64,000 nt of DNA from Branchinecta lynchi (lineage: Eukaryota; Arthropoda; Branchiopoda; Anostraca; Branchinectidae). Position numbers and translations under genes: made by a program. Location: assembly GCA_023053575.1 (NCBI GenBank), contig JAKZAP010000006.1, positions 15,137,280 through 15,201,279 of the forward strand. The letters are read 5' to 3'. Below, piece after piece: positions 22,121 through 33,779 of this stretch (its first letter is position 1; each line of letters begins with the position of its first letter). The notes beneath the pieces are model-generated. The model did no database searches. It was not told the origin of the DNA and saw only the letters and a program-made list of their open reading frames with translations.

Positions 22121-22883
22121 TTAGCTAAACGCCGAAAGCGTGAATAAAATTTAGTGTTCAGATGTGAATCATAGCTCGGATGAGAACGAGCGAATAGGAA
22201 TACATCTTGTAGAAGAGAAGAAGTAACTAGAACTAATTCGAAATTTGAGGTATTTAGAGTAACAGCCCCCACCCACCAAGTCGTAAGTTCGCCAGAACAC
22301 GGTAGGACCGTGGTATCATCTAGTGTTGCGATTCGGAAGCATGCGAATGAGCAAGCTTAAAATAAATCTTAAGAAGAAAATCAGAGAAAGGTGTGTCCGC
22401 GCTAAGCTAGTGTATGCTGTTTGCAGAAATAAAAGATTTGTATATAATTTTTCATAATAATCATTGCTGTCGACTAATAGGGGTTTCTCCCTCACTTTCC
22501 GCCATGTCAGCTACACGGAGCCACCTAGGATTCATTGTGGCCCAGAATCATCAAAGTTGCAGATAGAATTGATGAATGCCTATGACAGCTGGCTCGGTCT
22601 GTCGCTCGGCTTGGCAGACATTCAATCTTTCTTGGCCCCTCTGGTCTCGGGTTCGTAGGCCCGGTTTTCCTCCGTTTCTGATAGTGGTGGGTGGAGACTG
22701 ATACTTGGTTTGGTATCTGGACTGTCTTGTTCGAAACATCAAGTCCTGGTTGTTCTTTATCAAGGAGCTTTCTGAACGATTCTTCTGTTGATGATTAGCA
22801 AGACCAGGATCATGAGGAGCATAGATAGGCCGTTCAGGGGTTTAGACGAGCGTGAAGCAGGTTATCATACTTACTTCTTCTAG
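22121..22883. other. Gene-free intron end
   Basis: No recognised repeat or exon before the acceptor at 22883. Confidence 0.4.
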
Positions 22884-23089
22884 AGCGGCAAAAGCCGGCA
22901 ATCACGAAGAAAAGGGCTGGCCTAGGAGTACCTATGTGGTTTCTAAAGTCGGCGTCAGCGGCTTGACCCGAGTTCAGCATCGCCACTTCCAGAATGATCC
23001 TCGAGAGGACATCATTATCAACCATGTTCATCCAGGGTACGTTGACACGGACATGACCAGTCATAAAGGACCTCTTACTCCAGAAGAAG
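22884..23089 (+). CDS. CBR1: Carbonyl reductase 1-like, YxxxK active-site exon
   Basis: Acceptor ACTTCTTCTAG, donor GAAGAAG|gtagga. The first base completes the Glu codon split at 14070 (GA|A), and the exon leaves in phase 1. The frame reads AAKAGNHEEKGWPRSTYVVSK, then VGVSGLTRVQHRHFQ, then IIINHVHPGYVDTDMTSHKG, then PLTPEE. It contains the catalytic Tyr-x3-Lys (YVVSK) and the P-G-x-V-x-T-D-M loop that closes over the cofactor. The KxGWP(R/S)S(T/A)Y context is characteristic of CBR1-type enzymes. No disabling change. Confidence 0.93.
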
Positions 23090-24235
23090 GTAGGAAGTGA
23101 TTTTCGTAATTTGTACGCGGTAATTTGCGAAAAACTTTCTCACGGTTTAAGAGCTACCTGTTCGAGATTAACTGCGGTTGAAATGTGGTCTGCTAAACGT
23201 TAGTGATTTCGTGTTATCCTGAACCGTTGCAAATCCGCGGTTCTGTTGGACATGGTGAGCTTACCCGTGTGCAAAATTTAATTAGGTGTAGGTATTTGCG
23301 CAGATCCGGTTATTACTTCAAGACAGCAAGAGCTTATGATTGATGCCAGTCAAAGCACCGGGAAATGCCGTAAAGCTTTTGTTCCTCCTACAGAGACTGT
23401 GGGTGGGTATTAACCATGATCTGATCGTCAAGTTGGAAAACGTCATTTCGTGATTCAGAAAACTTCTGGTCTCCGTTTCCGGCTTGGGAATCACCGATTT
23501 CAGTTATTCACTTGATGGTACTTACTTGTCATCCCCCGATTTAACTGCGCGTCTGTCGACATAAATCTTCCTTCATTTGCAGAATGCGGTAATGGGCTAT
23601 TCTCGCATTTGTTGGTGGCTTTTTGCATCGTTTACAAGTACAGTAAAACTTGACCAGAATCCGATATTGGTGTCAAGATTATGTTTACATGCAGAGGAAC
23701 AAAAAATAAATTCTTCAAACCAGAAAATCTGACAAAAATAAACTCCTAGCCAATAAAAAAATGTTTTGCGAGCATTTATGATATCAGTACTGATGTCTGC
23801 CGCTCTTAAAAGCTAGCTAGACTTTTTTCTTTCTTTTTTTACTAGCGCCGCCGACGGGATTCCTTTCAAGTGGACCAGAATTCCTTTAATCATGAAAGAT
23901 TCTCGTCCCGCTCGACTTTTTTTCTAGTGGCCATCACCAACGGAACCCCTTCGAGTCGACCAGAATTCCTTTCTACTCGACGGGATTTCTTGTCCGTGTA
24001 AACGCTATATTACTTGTAGGCCTAAACTCCGTTCGCCGGCTTAAAGGTCCCCGCACACACAGTTCGGTTTCCGCGGCTGGTTGGATGAGAATTTCGTCGT
24101 TCACTTCGATTTTGATGTGTCGCATGCAGGTTTCCCCATGGTGATGGGAATTTCACATGTGTATTTTTGTATACGAAATCTTATCCGATCATGTCCATAT
24201 AGCTCGTCACCGTATGCCGCTGCCACATTGTATGT
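23090..24235. other. Gene-free intron sequence
   Basis: No credible coding or repeat family recognised; a few short repeats of GGACCAGAATTCCTTT at about 23870-23970. Confidence 0.4.
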
Positions 24236-24745
24236 ATGTATGTATCTATTTACTTCCCATCAAATGAAAAGAGATGGAGTATAAGATGAAAAGAAAACGA
24301 AAACACACTACGAGAGAATACACTAACACAAGAAAAACAAAGAACAAAATGGATATCTAAATACAAAGACAAAACTATCGCCTTAAAATAGTTGCCCAAG
24401 GATGAGCAACAGTATCAGAGTTGTATCTGGCGATCTGGGCTATGATCGCTTCATCAGGGTTGATAATCCCATACCTACTTGTCACAAAACGGCTACTAGT
24501 CCATGGTGGAAGCCGTATTCTTCTTGAATCTGTCAAATATACTTTGCATATTTGTAATATGTAGACCGCAACTTTTTCTTATCTTCCTTTTGGAATATCC
24601 TCCAAAAAGGATTCAGGTACAGATAGTGGGGTAATGTCATTGCATTGTACAGCTGGGCCAGAATCCGCCGATCAAAATGTCGCTTATAAGCTACAACACG
24701 GCTATACGCGAAAGAAATCCGTTTCTGCAGATGACTCTGCAAAAG
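24236..24745 (-). pseudogene. Non-LTR retrotransposon 3' fragment, frameshifted
   Basis: The minus-strand frame has AYKRHFDRRILAQLYNAMTLP, then NPFWRIFQKEDKKKLRSTYY, then YAKY. After a +1 shift near 24533 it continues LTDSRRIRLPPWTSSRFV and YGIINPDEAIIAQI. The same order occurs at 54017-54340, so the two are related tails of a LINE ORF2, downstream of the polymerase. A TGTATGTATGTA tract at 24230-24245 may be its 3' simple-repeat tail. It lies in the last intron of the carbonyl reductase gene. Confidence 0.65.
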
Positions 24746-24914
24746 GCGACGCGTTTCAAGCAGAGACTGACCAATAGGAATCTCCAGATAAATAAATTAT
24801 TCTTCCCCAGATAAATATTATTCTTCGCATTCATGGCACATCCATGTTGTCAGGCTGGAACTAGATTTTAGTGAGAACTTAGACTACTCTAGGGCTAATT
24901 GCCGAATTTTCTAG

Positions 24915-25039
24915 GCGCTAAGGCCCCCTCATGGCTGGCCTTGCTTCCACCCAACACTGATCGACCAAGCGGTGATTACGTCTGGTGTGACTGCCAGATT
25001 GTGGATTGGGTAAACGGTCCAACTCCTACAGATTGGTGA
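24915..25039 (+). CDS. CBR1: Carbonyl reductase 1-like, terminal exon
   Basis: Acceptor GAATTTTCTAG; the first two bases complete Gly (G|GC) from 23089. The frame reads GAKAPSWLALLPPNTDRPSG, then DYVWCDCQIVDWVNG, and ends PTPTDW with TGA at 25037-25039. The xLALLPPxxxxPxGxFV..KxVxxW pattern is the CBR1 C-terminus; the last nine residues (VNGPTPTDW) are an extension relative to vertebrate CBR1. With this exon the five pieces give one open frame of 276 codons without a stop, so the gene is probably functional despite about 17 kb of repeat-rich introns. Confidence 0.9.
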
Positions 25040-25470
25040 ATTTTCACTAATGTGTTCCATCTTCTCTAATAAGTGTGAATGGGGCAAAAGTAAAAACGTT
25101 CGTTCGATTAAGTTTATCCAACCCGAAGTCAAAAGTAAATCTGTAACATACCATTAGGTATAGCAGATTGTATGGTTTCCGTCGGGTAGGGCCACTCCAG
25201 TTTGGACCTGGATATCTTTCACGACTAAACTTCAATTGCATTGTTCTTTTACGGCTAAGCCTAGCAGCGTTCAGGTGAAGCGTAAATTGTGCAAAAGAAA
25301 GCTTGAACATTTTTTGTAGGGTACGCAAGGGAAAGTGGACAAGTCAGCTGGGTTGGCTTTTGAGGTGGGATTCTTTTATACATACGAAGCTATGAAGCGT
25401 GGAATATCGACCATCGGAAATGTGACATCCTCCGGTGTTATACTATCCACTAGTAGGTCGCCTGTTTTTG
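25040..25470. other. 3' flank of the carbonyl reductase gene
   Basis: No clear AATAAA was identified directly after the stop (an ACTAAT/AATAAG-rich stretch follows at 25045-25070), so the 3' end is not called. No other gene seen. Confidence 0.4.
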
Positions 25471-26577
25471 GGATCCCAAAAGGTAAGTGGAGGGCAGGCC
25501 CGTATCCAGGAATTTATTTCGGGGGGGGGGGGGGGGGTTGCCTGCTGGTCGGACAAAAAAGTACAAAAAACACATAGAACAGAGGGAAAAGCCTATAAAA
25601 ATCGTTCTTTTCGTATGTTTCGGGGGGTGGGGTAACCCCCTACCCCTCCCCCTGGATACGGCCTTGGTGTAGGGATACCTATGACATGAGAAAGTTGTCC
25701 AGCTGTCCGTCCGTCTGTCAGCACGATAACTCTCGAAGGGAATGAGATATTTTGATGGAACTTGGTGTGAGGATTCTTAAGGTCAAGGGTAAGGTCGAGT
25801 TCGAAGATGGGCGCTGTAGCCCTACATTTAGGGGTGTGGGAGGGGATCTAGATCGAGGGGTACATTTTTTTTTATTAACGTCATGGGGTAAGAAAACATG
25901 CTGAAAACGATGATGAAACCATTTTCCTGCCGGACAAGTAGTTCGTCTGGAATCCGGCAAAAACCGGAAAGTTCGTTGAAGTAAAAGTTTTATTTTGAAG
26001 TTGATTAGATGTTCGATATATGGCTTAGAAGACATGCTGAATACTTTTGAATACTTTTGTGAAAAGCATTTTCTACCCGGACAATTAGTTCGCCCGGAAT
26101 CCGGCCAAAACTGGAAAATTTGTTAAATGCAAACTTTTTATTCGAAGTTGATTAGATGACAGATATAAGGGTAAGAAGAGACGCTGAGTCTGTATATGAC
26201 AATCATTTTTTACCCGGACATACATTTTGTCCGGAATCCGGTTGAAACTGGAAAATTTGTTTAAGTTAAAAGTTTTGTTTGAAGGTGATTAGATGTTCTT
26301 TATAGGGATAAGGAAATACGCTGAATTCGTTTCTGAATTTTCTTTTTTGCTGGGCAAGTAGTTCGCTCGGAATTCGGCCGAAACCGTAAATTTGGCGAAA
26401 GTAAAGCAGGAAGTTTCTGTCAGTATGGTCAAGATAGATATGGCTTATAGGGGTATATCTGAACTTGGTTTTCTCAGATGATTAGCCTGGCGAAGACTAG
26501 ATCTGGCGAAGACAAGACCCAATTGTCCGGATCAAATAAAAAAATTTGGAATCCCATCAAAACCTTTGGTCTTGTTT
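25471..26577 (+). repeat. Family B element, copy 2
   Basis: Starts GGATCCCAAAAGGTAAGTGGAGGG, interrupted by the MITE at 25495-25666, then TACCTATGACAT, a GTCCGTCCGTCTGTC tract and GATGGAACTTGGTGTGAGGAT. Four degenerate 137-bp units follow, each with CCGGAATCCGG and a GTTGATTAGATG string. Ends AAAACCTTTGGTCTTGTT. Confidence 0.75.
25495..25666 (+). mobile_element. hAT-like MITE with internal G and C runs
   Basis: Ends CAGGCCCGTATCCAGG and CCTGGATACGGCCTTG form inverted repeats. Flanks are GTGGAGGG (25487-25494) and GTGTAGGG (25667-25674), an 8-bp target duplication with one mismatch. A run of about 18 G and a C-rich block lie inside. It sits within the start of a family B copy. Confidence 0.8.
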
Positions 26578-26878
26578 TTTTTCTTCATAAACTGGCATTG
26601 TAGTACTTTTTCGGTATCTCAAGCAAATGAGTAGTGCTTATCACGTAGCAATTGCGTCCGAAGGTTGATCTGTCATGTGTGACCACGGTAACTCGATTGG
26701 ATTGAGAAGGTGAGTGGCTCAGATTTAGAAACAGGAAAACTTCTCCAACCAATTGATTAGAAGGTTGAAAGAACATGTCAGAAAATGCTAATAGTTCTTG
26801 CCTCGGATGGATGGTTCAGTCCGATCCTGCCAAAACCGATAGTTACGATTTAACGTAAAACAACACACTGAATGTGGA

Positions 26879-27034
26879 TACACTGTAAAAAGTTTCTCCG
26901 AATAAGGATGCAGTATTTGCTACCGGGATTAATCTTATCTATATAAAATTAATCCGAATTAGGGATAATTTTATCTCAGTAAAGACAAGATTAATCCCAG
27001 TAGCAAATACTGCAGGATTTTTTTTTACAGTGTA
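26879..27034. mobile_element. TA-flanked palindromic MITE, copy 1
   Basis: Begins TACACTGTAAAAAGTTTCTC and ends TTTTTTTTTACAGTGTA. The interior is nearly palindromic: GGATTAATCTTATCT against AAGATTAATCC, and GCAGTATTTGCTAC against GTAGCAAATACTGC. TA at both borders suggests a Tc1/mariner-type target. Other copies: 32736, 44616, 59642, 62727. Confidence 0.85.
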
Positions 27035-27264
27035 TGTTGTTAATTTTGGGATCGGTGGTCAGTTCGGTCTGATTCAGTTGGCTGGTTCGGTTGGAATCTG
27101 AAGAAGACGGAACCTAGGTAAAGAACTAAAAACTTCTTGATACCGAGTCGAATGTAATATCAACTGAAGCGGGAGAAAATATATGTTAGTTAGTTGTGTG
27201 GGGTCTCTTTCGCCGAAACAACTGTTTGATTGGACCCGCGCGACAAAAAAATGATACTCCGCTG

Positions 27265-27346
27265 CAGGCCCGTATCCAGGAATTTATTTCGGGGGGGGGG
27301 GGGGGGGGGAATTCAACCCCCCCCCCCCCTCCTGGATACGGCCTTG
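27265..27346. mobile_element. 82-bp hAT-like MITE with perfect 8-bp target duplication
   Basis: CAGGCCCGTATCCAGG ... CCTGGATACGGCCTTG, flanked by CTCCGCTG on both sides (27257-27264 and 27347-27354). The interior is little more than about 20 G, AATTCAA and a C-run, making this the smallest copy of the family. Confidence 0.88.
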
Positions 27347-27354
27347 CTCCGCTG

Positions 27355-28952
27355 TTATCGAAAAATTGGGTCACAAATAAATACAAATAAAAAAATTACG
27401 GAGATAAAACATAAGTGAGATAAGAATTTCCAATTTTCCTTTGATCCTTTGGCAGACTTATTTTCGGCAACGTATTGCGGCATTTTTTTTTTAATCTCAG
27501 ATTTAGAAAGACTAAAAGAGAGCTTACTCACAAAGACTAGGTGTACTTTAAGAAATGATTATGGGAATCTCTGAGACTGAAAAGGTAGGCGTGCCCTTCC
27601 TACGAAAGTGACGTCGCGCTAGGGAAGACCCGCCGAGTCACGACCCCAACACTCGACCCTCACACAGTGCCACCAACCTTCGTTGTTATATAGAACGCGA
27701 AAAAAGGCGAATGTCCATAATTGGGCATGGGCGTGACTCAAAGAGGCGTTGACTTGCTTTGCTGCTGGGGTCAGTGCTTCGTAAAACTGCGTTTACATGC
27801 TGCACAGCGGAGATCTGAAATCAAAGATCGCGGAAACCGCTTATGATCTAACGGTGCCCAATGGTGCGAAATGTATCGACCGAATGTCAAGGTTGACCGT
27901 AATGGAAGGTGTCGCTATTTATGGTGGGATTTGGCCAACAAACTCCAGTTTCCACGAAGCATAGATCGATAGATAGATTTATTGTGTAGAGATTTGTTTG
28001 ATAAATACTCCTTCAGACAAAGCTGGCTGAGAAACATAAAATACAATGGCTGAAAATGGGAAAAGTCACCAACGATGTTATTTGGCTGTTCTTGGGGAGA
28101 GTCCTCGTCAGGCTGTTGCTGGAAATAGGGGTTGCAGGAAATAGTATATTTTACTGCAGAAGTTAATCCTGAAGTCGTATAGAGCTTAGATATGAAGGCA
28201 AGTACGAATGAAAATCCGCACAAGTTCTTAATTTTCTCAGAGGGCCGGTCCTTTAGCCCTAATAAAACGAAATTTGTCTATACATAAAGTACACGTTGGA
28301 TCAGAATTTTAAATTCCAGTCGTAATCTGACTATGATCTGGGTAATTTTAGCTGGGTATAAGCAACTTGTATACGGGATATGGTTAAGACCGAAAATCTA
28401 CAAGACCCGATTGTCTGGATGAAGAATCCTGACTTATGTGCACCTTTGGGCAGGGGCTTCCCGAGCCTTTCTTCATTGGGGGGGGGGGGGCGCACCTGGT
28501 AAAATTGACGGAATCGCTACCTGATTTTTACTGAATTTCTTAAAAAAAATAGTAAAAACACAGCGAGTTGCCTTCATGAAGCTGATGAAGCTACAACGTA
28601 AAAAGGTGCAGAGTACATACAAACAAGTCTGAAGAGTAAAATTGGCGCGTTTTCACGCTTTTCTGCTTCTGTTCTTTTAGCCTTTTACCTTTCTAAGACC
28701 TTTCCAGTTTTGCAAACAGGACTTGAAATAATCGCAAAAAACGGTGTTGCTGCACAGCGACAACGTCGCTAACGGCTTTGCCCATGATTAATTGATGCGG
28801 CGCATGCGAAATTGGTGTAATCCGCTTTTTTTCTCTAGCAACATTTACCTACTTCCCATGGAAATTATAGCTTTTAACATAGTTCAAGCCCCCCAAAATT
28901 CCAAGCCTCAAACGCCAACTAAATGAGGCAAGTTTGTCTAACTAGTGAAGAC
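27355..28952. other. Gene-free stretch
   Basis: No recognised genes. A family B-like string (GAAAATCTACAAGACCCGATT..GTCTGGATGAA) lies at 28390-28425, and a run of about 12 G at 28479-28490. The minus-strand open frame at 27915-28223 has no recognisable motif. Confidence 0.4.
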
Positions 28953-30620
28953 TGCAAAATGCGCCGCAGGCGAAACTCTCTGAGAACACTGATGATAAAA
29001 GTGCCTTTCTGCGATCCCAAGATTACCTATTCATCCCAGGGTTGTCTGGCGACGTAATAGGATACAGAGTACATTTGTTCGGAATTTACAGCAAACAAAA
29101 GTAGGCTAGTTTTCACGTCAAGAGACATGCTTATTCCTGAGTACTGCAATCCTAAGAAGTAAAAAAATGAACAGCAACCAGCTGAAGCTATACTACCGTA
29201 AATGGTAAAGACCGAGAGCTAACTGGGTTGAAGCAAATAATGAATTCGTAGTATACCGAAAAATAAAACTTGTTAGAACCACCTAAAACAACCGAATTCG
29301 GCAAGTCTAGCAATAGAAACGGACTAAAGAAAAATCCGGTGTATTACCGTATTCGGTAACGAATCAGAACCAAATGAATCTCACCTAATTTAATTATGAA
29401 ATGGACTAACCGAATGCGACCGAATAATCGAATTCGGTAGAGAATGATACCAAATAAACAGGTTAAATCACTCAATTTACTCAATGAAGAACCGCATGCG
29501 GCGAAATCGAACTGAACAAAAGTTAGATGAATTATCTTATTCGGTCACGAATCTGAACTAAACGGATCTGATTAATGACCGAATTATGAAATGGACTGAC
29601 CGAATGCAATAGAACAAATACGGATTTGAGCAAGTGAATTACCGAATTCGCTAACGAACGAGACCAAATAAGCAGGCTAAATCACCGAATTTACGAAGGT
29701 ACAGACCGAATGCGGTGAAATGCGGAAATAAAACAGAAAACCGAGATTTTTGGTTTTTTTTCTGTTTTATTTGAAAAAAGTTTGAAAATCCCGAAAATCT
29801 CGTTTTTCTGTTTTATTTGAAATGAATGGTCAGCTTGGCTTCAAACCTTATATTTATCGATGCGGAGTGAACAAAAGTTGGGTGCATGGGCAAATTCGAT
29901 AAAGAAACGGGAACCAATAAACACGTTAAATCACCCAGTTTTGAGATGCGGGGACACACTATTTTATGAAAAGGGCATCACGGCTTCGCCGCGATGCCCG
30001 ATTTGACCGAATGCACAAAACGTGACGCCCCTGCCTTTGGGACCCCATCGAAACCATTGGTCTAAGATGCTTTGAGTTAGCGCTTCCGACAACTCGGTAT
30101 AGTCCTTCCTCCTAGAATTTCCAAGTTGTCCCTCAGCGACCTCGGCTACTCAAGAAAAAATGATAGCCTGCTTGGCAACATGTTACAGAACTGATAACTT
30201 GCCTCTTATGGCCAGACGCACGACCAGTGCTTCCACTTTGCAGGATTTATCCTGAAATTCATGATTTTGGGGTCCCTGCAGGATTTTTTCAGGATTTTTG
30301 AGATTCCAGGATTTTGCAGGATTTCCGGCCTTATTCAGGATTTACCTGGAATTTGCTGATATTTTTAACAGACTGCAGTAAGAGTTAGGCATTTTTGAGA
30401 AAACGCAACCATAATGGAAGCTCTAATTTAGCTGTATGTGCCTGTATGGCTACGTTTGACGTTCTGTTTTTGTCCTTTGTTTTTATAACAAACTTCTTTT
30501 TATTAAAAAACGAAGAGATGCGGCTTATTTCTTTCGTCTGATCGTGTCTTCATTCCGGTTAGCAAAAAGACACTTTGATCATCAGTGTTTTAACAAAATT
30601 TCGCCTGCGGCGCATTTTGT
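28953..30620. mobile_element. 1.7-kb element with about 55-bp inverted ends
   Basis: CAAAATGCGCCGCAGGCGAAA at 28954-28974 is matched by TTTCGCCTGCGGCGCATTTTG at 30599-30619. Pairing continues inward (AACACTGATGAT..AAAGTG). There is no coding region. The interior has tandem CCGAATTCGGT repeats and a GGGCATCACGGC-TTC-GCCGCGATGCCC hairpin (29966-29999). No target duplication was recognised. Confidence 0.65.
29330..29960. repeat. Degenerate tandem repeat, alternating about 100-bp units
   Basis: Strings such as ATTATGAAATGGACT(A/G)ACCGAATGC recur at about 29394 and 29584, and ACCAAATAA(A/G)CAGG(T/C)TAAATCAC at 29449 and 29663 (again, degraded, at 29914). This gives a composite period of roughly 190-215 bp. 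Confidence 0.6.
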
Positions 30621-32735
30621 ATCTTATATTCCCTATTTAGAAGAAGGGTGATTCAAATATAGCAGGCGTTGAAGGCTAGGAATATTTGCGAGTTTAAACC
30701 ACACTAAAAGCTAGTATTTAAGTTAAATTTTTCCAGAAAAAAGGCGTGTTTAAAAACGATTGCCTGCGGCGCTTAGTATAATTTGTCATGGGTACAGACG
30801 TTGCCGCTGCTCCTGTTGTCTGTACATTTTCAAGTCCCGTCTAGTTAAATTGTCCGAGAAGTTATCACATTGACCTTCGGCAAATTGGAGTGGTGCAACT
30901 ATATGTCACAGGGTTCATGAAAAACTAAATTTTCTGACTATGGTTCAGTTAACACTGGATGGCTCTGGGCCCTCTTGTAAGCCAGGGATTAGATGTGACT
31001 CCTCTTTAGTTCAGCCGTAGTCAGTCAGCAAATGTCCAGCTTGTTTTCTTATTCTGCCCCCCTATTTTACTTGTACAGTTTTGGCAAGTAATAAATCTAT
31101 ATCATTAATATCATAATCTATTTCTCACAGTTTGGAGCGCACGAACCAGATCTTGTCCTAGCGAAACAGTAAAGCTACAATGGTGTTTGAATCTCGATAG
31201 CTTAGGCTATTCAGCGGTTGTCACAGTCATTGGGATGGTGGCGCATTGCAAGCAAGACATTCACGTTTGTTCTAGGAAGTACTTGGTTTGTTTGGCTTCC
31301 AAAGAACAACAAATAACTTTTTCTAGCAGTTTAATTTGGAATTTGCTAAACTGTTGGTTACTCGTTCTCGTCTAGGCTATGCCAAGCGAACATTGCTGAA
31401 AGTCATTGAATCTGCTATCGCCAATAGTTTGGCTATAACATGCGAGTACCTTCCGTTCTGTCACCAAGTACCTGCAGTAATTTTTTTGCTAATTTCCATG
31501 TTCGGCTTTCACAGAAATGCTATACCATATTGTGTGAGCATCGATGCTTGGCGGAACAGTTTGAGTGGTTTACTCGAGAAATTGGTGCTTCAATCTTTTG
31601 TGCCAAACCGTGAGAACTGCCCATCCGTTCGTGTTACTTATCGTTTTGTGCCAACTTGCTAGCCATTTTTTTCCAGAGGAGTTGCAACCTCCGGTCATCG
31701 GTTGTACATTTAAATTAAATTTGGATCTTAGATAGCAGACATATGCCGGCCAAACAGCACACCCCCTCTTATCTCACCAAGCTGTCAGTGAAACAGTCGG
31801 GTAAAGCGTTACTATAAATGCGCCACGTTTGTTTTTATCGACAAAATTCAATGCAATCAGGCTAAATATAGTTTGGTCCGTCTCCTCAATAATTTATTTT
31901 GATGAGGGCTGACTTGATTTTGGTTTCGTTCCGGATATGCCAGACGAAATCGCTGATCTGCAAAACCCGCTAACGACCTTTGTAAGATTGTTTACGCTTT
32001 TGCAGCAGAAATTGTACTCGATCACAGGTCTTGTCTTTAGTATCTTTTGGCACAACCAGTAACTCTAGTTCTATCACTTGTTATGGGCGGTGCGCTTTGA
32101 TGAGCCTGTTGGGTCTTTGATCCGTTCTTTCTGCTAAAGCTTCCTCATAAACTCGTTGTGATCCTTGTAACCAAGTACGGTGAATGTGAAGTAGAGCTGA
32201 AAACTGTGGATTTTGTTAAAAACAAAGGAACCGTCCTAAGATGCAGCTGAGGTTTGTAGTTGTTTTATTTTGTGTTGTTAAATTTGCTATATATTTAGTT
32301 CGGTTTAGCATTTTTGTATTGTTTATATAAACCATGACAGTATAAGGAACAAGACCAAAGGTAGGTGGTGTTCCTTCGGACCAAGCTGACTGCACACCAT
32401 GGTTGAAGTCATTAAACGGGATAAGTTTTCTGATAATTTTACAGACATAAATTCTACGGTATAAAGGATAAATTACGTATTTGTATATAGACTACACTTG
32501 CCCGGTTAGCGATAGGGACATCAGGCAAGACTAATTGGCCATATTCAAGTTCAGAGTTTTCAAGCGGACTAATTTCTGTAAACCCCCTATGTCTTACTGT
32601 CATCACTTGTCAGAGACATAGTAAAATAGATGATTCGATAATCTGCTTTCCAGGAAATGGAAGTTTTGCATATGTTTCAGTAGTAGAAGGTAAAAGTTAC
32701 CGACTACCTTATGGGTCCGACTTTTTTGCTATGTC
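30621..32735. other. Gene-free stretch
   Basis: No supported gene. The open frames at 31187-31375 and 31336-31662 overlap but show no motif and no family match. A TGCCTGCGGCGC string at 30761 echoes the inverted ends of the preceding element. Confidence 0.4.
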
Positions 32736-32908
32736 TACACTGTAAAAAGTTTTTCCGTATAAAGATTAAAGTTAACTGCAGTATTTGATACTCGGATATT
32801 CTTATCTCCACGCAGATAAGATTAATACCAAATAGAGATAAGATGAATCTGAGTAGCATATACTACAGTTAACTTTAATCTTGGTACGGAGAATCTTTTT
32901 ACAGTGTA
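32736..32908. mobile_element. TA-flanked palindromic MITE, copy 2
   Basis: TACACTGTAAAAAGTTTTTC ... CTTTTTACAGTGTA, with the same GATTAAAGTTAACTGCAGTA / TACAGTTAACTTTAATC palindromic interior as copies 3 and 4. Confidence 0.85.
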
Positions 32909-33775
32909 CACAAGTGTTGAATATGAGACAATGGGGGACTAAAATAAACTAGTCCACCTGGAGCGCTGAACATGGAATAAGGCGAATTTGTTGCATAGAA
33001 TCCCAAGCTGGGTTATGTTTTCTCTTTTTAATCGAGATTGGTTTTGGTCAAAGAATAATTCCACCGACGCCAGGTGTAAATAGGCTTTGGTTTTGGTCGC
33101 CAAAAGGAAAACTAATGAACCCCAACCAGATTTTCATGGCTAGACTGCGGGTGCTGTTCCCCAGGCACTACAACTTCCTGTCGAACGAGTGAGAAAACGA
33201 CCGGAAGAAAATAAAATAGTTTTTATTCGCTTGCTGTTATGCAAGCCATTGGGTAACGCACTCGATCATAATGCCCACATTTTCAAATGCCTAGTCTATG
33301 GCTCATAATGACCACGGTTGAAAATCCCCACGATTGAATTATACACGGTGTTCAGTCCGTAGTGAATATATATCGTAGTAAATATATCAAAGGTAGGCAA
33401 GGAACTGCATGTGTACTATGGTCAAAGGCTTTACACATCAAGCCTTGATTAAAATATGTAAACCTGTCCGAGCGTTTTCTTCCTAATAGACAGACGGACG
33501 GACATACTTTACAAATTCATATGCACCCCGCAGGGGCGTCCCGACACCTTCCTGATGAGGGGGGTGCAGCTTCAGAGTTTTACCGGAATTTTTCGAGATT
33601 TTACCGGAATTTTTCGAGGTTTTACTGGAAATTCTCCGTAGTGATAATCTCTGCAGAAACTCTAGAATACTGTTGTGTTCTGGCAACGTAGGTCTAGTTC
33701 GTTTTTGAACTCTTCTCGGTTCACCGGTATCACGGGAAAGGAGTTGAGAAAGCTGTCGATGCTTTATGGATTTAG
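32909..33775. other. Gene-free stretch
   Basis: Nothing recognised before the minisatellite. Confidence 0.4.
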
Positions 33776-33779
33776 AATC

